Positions 61,787-64,000 of a DNA stretch of 64,000 bases are shown one piece after another. The stretch comes from Proteiniphilum sp. UBA5384. Lineage in GTDB: Bacteria; Bacteroidota; Bacteroidia; Bacteroidales; Dysgonomonadaceae. The first letter of the stretch is position 1. Each line of letters opens with the position of its first letter. The DNA lies in contig NZ_DHOS01000073.1 in assembly GCF_002410825.1 (NCBI RefSeq), positions 93,355 through 157,354 on the forward strand, read 5' to 3'. The notes under the pieces were generated by a model, which did no database searches, was not told the origin of the DNA, and saw only the letters and a program-made list of their open reading frames with translations. The position numbers and the translations under genes are program-made.

Positions 61787-62569
61787 ATGATAAATAAAAT
61801 TTGTACCCCCTTTTTAATAATTGCAATTCTGGTAACAATACAAAGTTGTGAAAAACCTAGAATAACTGCAGAGCTAGACTTTGTTACACCCAAAGCAGAT
61901 AGTCTAGTCATTTTGGTAAGTCTACAAAATCATTCTAATATACCTCTTTTATTAGTTTGTAAAGCGAATCAAATTGTGATTGAAGTAGATAATGCAATAT
62001 TAGTAAACTATAATGGCTCGGCTGAAGAAGAATTTGAAAACTTAAAAAATGAGGCGCGGGGTTTTATAGAAGCTAATAATGAACGTAGTAATGTAAAAGA
62101 CACATTCTACCTTACCTTACCAAAGGTGAATAAGCAATTCCAAGAAAATCATTTGGGAGATAAAGTTGACATATATGACAGGATTGATAAACTAGAGAAT
62201 GCTTATTATGTCCTACGTAGAGATAAATTAGCTCCTGATCCACCTGATTTAGACAAAATTGCTAAATATTTTTATACTGATATAGAAGTATATAATTTGA
62301 TTCAACGGGAAAATATCAAGGAGCAGAAAACAATCTTTTACGAGGAAGTCGTTATTCTAAAACCAAATCAAATTAAAACATTTTCGATTAATGCGAGCTA
62401 TTTGTTGTTGCAAAAGGCTACATATCTCTTATCTTTTGATTTTAAAACTAACGATACTATCTTTATAGAAGAGGGGAAAACTTTACAAAAACTAGGATTC
62501 AAACGCTTTAAAGGGCATATTACCTCCAATGTAATCGAAATAAAATCAGAAAAAGAAGTAATACCTTAA
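61787..62569 (+). CDS. Probable immunity lipoprotein for the Rhs metallopeptidase tip
   Basis: This 260-aa lipoprotein (signal FLIIAILVTIQSC, Cys20 from ATG 61787) has no family I recognise. The body is charged and rich in Lys, Glu and Asn, with segments LDFVTPKADSLVILVSLQNHSNIPLLLVC and EEVVILKPNQIKTFSINASYLLL that suggest an Ig-like beta-sandwich. It starts 5 bp after the toxin stop, is AT-rich like it, and is exported to the periplasm, which fits an immunity protein that blocks a toxin arriving from outside. A longer in-frame start at 61640 overlaps the toxin and is not credible. Function is inferred from position. Confidence 0.55.
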   Translation: MINKICTPFLIIAILVTIQSCEKPRITAELDFVTPKADSLVILVSLQNHSNIPLLLVCKANQIVIEVDNAILVNYNGSAEEEFENLKNEARGFIEANNERSNVKDTFYLTLPKVNKQFQENHLGDKVDIYDRIDKLENAYYVLRRDKLAPDPPDLDKIAKYFYTDIEVYNLIQRENIKEQKTIFYEEVVILKPNQIKTFSINASYLLLQKATYLLSFDFKTNDTIFIEEGKTLQKLGFKRFKGHITSNVIEIKSEKEVIP

Positions 62570-62784
62570 CAGCTATAGAACAGCTAGCTCATAATAACGT
62601 AGATACCTATGTAAGATGTATAGTTATGACAAAAATGACAATAACAGGTAGTTTTTTGTAATTGTTTAATATTTAAGTCCACTCCGATAAATCGTTTTCT
62701 TTAAAAATATCCCCTCCACAATACTCTGTAGGGAGGATGGAGTTGGGAAAATGGGGTTTTCGGAGGGAACTCATATTTATCAAT
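62570..62784. other. Gap between immunity gene and broken ORF
   Basis: 215 bp without a recognisable gene. A partial inverted repeat ATCCCCTCC ... GGGAGGAT lies at about 62709-62737. The stretch after 62580 (TCATAATAACGTAG) is open for a short way but resembles nothing I know. Confidence 0.3.
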
Positions 62785-63075
62785 ATGAGAGTAGATCATA
62801 CATATTTAATCGGATATTTAATTTTCCAGCTGTCAACCTCTTCCTTGATTGCTAAGGAAGTTGGTACATATTACTGTGATTTATGAGATAATGAGAATAC
62901 AGTTGTAATTGGCTTGAATATTGATAAGTCTTATTATCTGAAAATTAATTGCACGATTATTGAAAATACATTTAGTTTTCCAATATCTGCAGGTAATTAT
63001 ACCAGTTGCAATGAATTATTAATCCTACATGATAATTATAGTGGATTTGTACTTTCTTTTAAAATAAAAGTCTAA
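62785..63075 (+). pseudogene. Small secreted-protein gene broken by an in-frame TGA
   Basis: A 96-codon frame from ATG 62785 to TAA 63073-63075 is interrupted only at codon 34 (TGA 62884-62886). The first part, MRVDHTYLIGYLIFQLSTSS LIAKEVGTYY region, has a hydrophobic stretch like a signal or anchor. The second part reads DNENTVVIGLNIDKSYYLKI and continues to LSFKIKV. No known family. Position after a toxin and immunity pair suggests an orphan immunity-type gene, but this is a guess. Confidence 0.4.
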
Positions 63076-63089
63076 CAAAAAAGCAAGTC

Positions 63090-63149
63090 AAAGCCAAGCG
63101 AGGACAACCGATTGAAAATGTGCGGATAAAGTCCTTTGTTTGGCTTTTC
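63090..63149 (+). terminator. Terminator-like hairpin before the integrase gene
   Basis: AAAGCCAA (63090-63097) pairs with TTGGCTTT (63140-63147), and GGAC (63102-63105) with GTCC (63131-63134) inside. A T-rich stretch TTTTCTTTT follows. Confidence 0.5.
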
Positions 63150-63300
63150 TTTTAGGCGGTCAAAGCCACCGATAGACAAAGGTAGGACAAAGTTCAATTA
63201 CCACATCATTACCTGCGCTACAAAATGCAATTTGGCTATAAGGAACTCGTTGTCTGCTGTTTGCGCCATTTCGTATAGCCTCTCTTAACTCGAAGTAAAC

Positions 63301-63308
63301 TAATTTTG
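63301..63308 (+). promoter_or_regulatory. -7 box upstream of the integrase gene
   Basis: TAATTTTG is a perfect TAnnTTTG box, 22 bp before the integrase ATG. No clear -33 TTG is visible. Confidence 0.4.
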
Positions 63309-63330
63309 TAATCTGTAAAAACTTTGAGTT

Positions 63331-64000
63331 ATGATGCAGCGTAGCACATTCAAAATTCTGTTCTATCTTAAACGGAACAACCCCAAGCCCGACGGAACAG
63401 TACCCGTAATGGGCAGGATAACGATTGACAAAACAATCAGTCAATTTAGTTGTAAAATGACAGTCCCGCCTAACCTTTGGGATACCAAAGCGGGAAGATT
63501 GACGGGTAAAAGCGCATTAGCGGTAAAGACGAACATTGCACTGGATAAAATCCGTGTCGATATCAACCGCCACTATCAGGATGTGATGCAAACGGATGGC
63601 TTTGTAACAGCGGATAAAGTGAAAAACGCCTATCTGGGATTGGGAGTAAAGCAGGACACGTTCTTAACTCTGTTTGCCAAACACAACCAAGAATTTTCCC
63701 GAAAGGTAGGCTACAACAGGACGGAAGCGACTTATTCCAAATATTGCACCCTGTATAAACACATGGAAGACTATATCAAGCAGGAATACAATCGGAATGA
63801 TATTTTCCTGAAAGAATTGAACCTTGCTTTTATTAATGGTTTTGAACATTATTTGCGGACGGAACGTAAGTGTTCTACCAATACGATATGGTGTTATATG
63901 ATTGGTGTAAAACACATTGTTGCCATTGCCCGCAATTCAGGTCAGTTAGCTATCAATCCGTTTGCAGGCTATCTGATTGATATTCCGATGATATGCACCC
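63331..64000 (+). CDS. Tyrosine site-specific integrase, N-terminal part (cut by window edge)
   Basis: The first 223 residues of a Bacteroidetes phage/conjugative-element integrase are visible, from ATG 63331 to the edge. The arm-binding N-terminal domain begins MMQRSTFKILFYLKRNNPKP and includes GRITIDKTISQFSCKM. The SAM-like core-binding domain (about 105-215) has FLTLFAKHNQEFSRK, the HMEDYIKQEY helix, and LNLAFINGFEHYLRTERKCS. The catalytic Arg-His-Tyr domain lies outside the window, so activity cannot be judged. It reads to the right, implying that the mobile element extends beyond 64000. Confidence 0.9.
   Translation, partial: MMQRSTFKILFYLKRNNPKPDGTVPVMGRITIDKTISQFSCKMTVPPNLWDTKAGRLTGKSALAVKTNIALDKIRVDINRHYQDVMQTDGFVTADKVKNAYLGLGVKQDTFLTLFAKHNQEFSRKVGYNRTEATYSKYCTLYKHMEDYIKQEYNRNDIFLKELNLAFINGFEHYLRTERKCSTNTIWCYMIGVKHIVAIARNSGQLAINPFAGYLIDIPMICT

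Noticed and set aside
62884..62886. Selenocysteine at the in-frame TGA of the small ORF.
   Set aside because: No SECIS-like hairpin directly behind the TGA and no selenoprotein family resemblance.
63160..63444. 94-codon minus-strand frame at the integrase start.
   Set aside because: It overlaps the integrase coding start and its promoter; no family resemblance.

Overview
The window looks like the chromosome of a member of the Bacteroidales, possibly near Proteiniphilum, Petrimonas or Fermentimonas in the Dysgonomonadaceae. The reasons are Bacteroidetes-restricted families (DUF4837, DUF2723, BT_3928-type DoxX, NigD-like, GIN/DUF2807, stand-alone PASTA protein), the near absence of Shine-Dalgarno sites, and many promoters of the Bacteroidetes type (TTG, 19-20 bp, TAnnTTTG). 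The genus is inferred from gene content only; the phylum is well supported.

Layout. 1-4412 (+): branched-chain amino acid genes ilvD (cut by the left edge), ilvB, ilvN, ilvC. 4498-7761 (-): pdxA, a DUF4837 lipoprotein, rlmN. 7895-8755 (+): an SDR oxidoreductase. 8905-15467 (-): a GIN-domain lipoprotein, then a five-gene efflux operon transcribed as ATPase, two MacB-type permeases, HlyD-type adaptor, TolC. 15856-21488: a secreted alpha/beta hydrolase (+) facing a NodB deacetylase and a DUF2723 membrane protein (-). 22147-27718 (+): ndk, M23/LysM peptidase, DUF1599, BT_3928 family, tpiA, SPOR protein, folE. 27803-29605 (-): typA. 29882-35065 (+): DUF2007 protein, small membrane protein, MarR regulator, a four-domain sulfur-transfer protein (CoA-disulfide reductase, rhodanese, TusA, DsrE), a single-domain rhodanese, a TonB_C protein. 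35089-39948 (-): NigD-like, acyltransferase, ddl, rluD, PASTA, rpmH. 40217-47106 (+): tRNA-Glu, rpsT, Dabb protein, gyrB, S66 carboxypeptidase, K+/H+ antiporter, M28 peptidase, sufE. 47132-50806 (-): a decayed hydE, then proC, proB, proA. 51024-52829 (+): an ABC exporter. 52836-57156 (-): histidine kinase, sigma-54 response regulator, TolC protein. 57353-58498 (-): a peptidase-like lipoprotein of unknown role.

The right end (58.6-64 kb) is accessory DNA. It holds a 5'-truncated Rhs/YD-repeat shell. A 2-bp GT duplication now separates that shell from its own C-terminal toxin tip, a glycine-rich linker plus a zincin-like HEYIH domain. A lipoprotein that is probably its immunity protein follows 5 bp later. 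Next come a small gene broken by an in-frame TGA and the start of a tyrosine integrase that runs off the window.

The strongest new observations are four. (1) The Rhs toxin with a metallopeptidase-like tip and a candidate lipoprotein immunity partner. (2) A sigma-54 promoter plus a 17-bp perfect inverted repeat upstream of the tolC-regulator-kinase cluster, suggesting the cluster controls its own TolC. (3) Many gene gaps are filled by degenerate tandem repeats in strict register with different unit lengths (7, 8 and about 11 bp). (4) An unaccompanied hydE pseudogene lies directly behind the proline genes.
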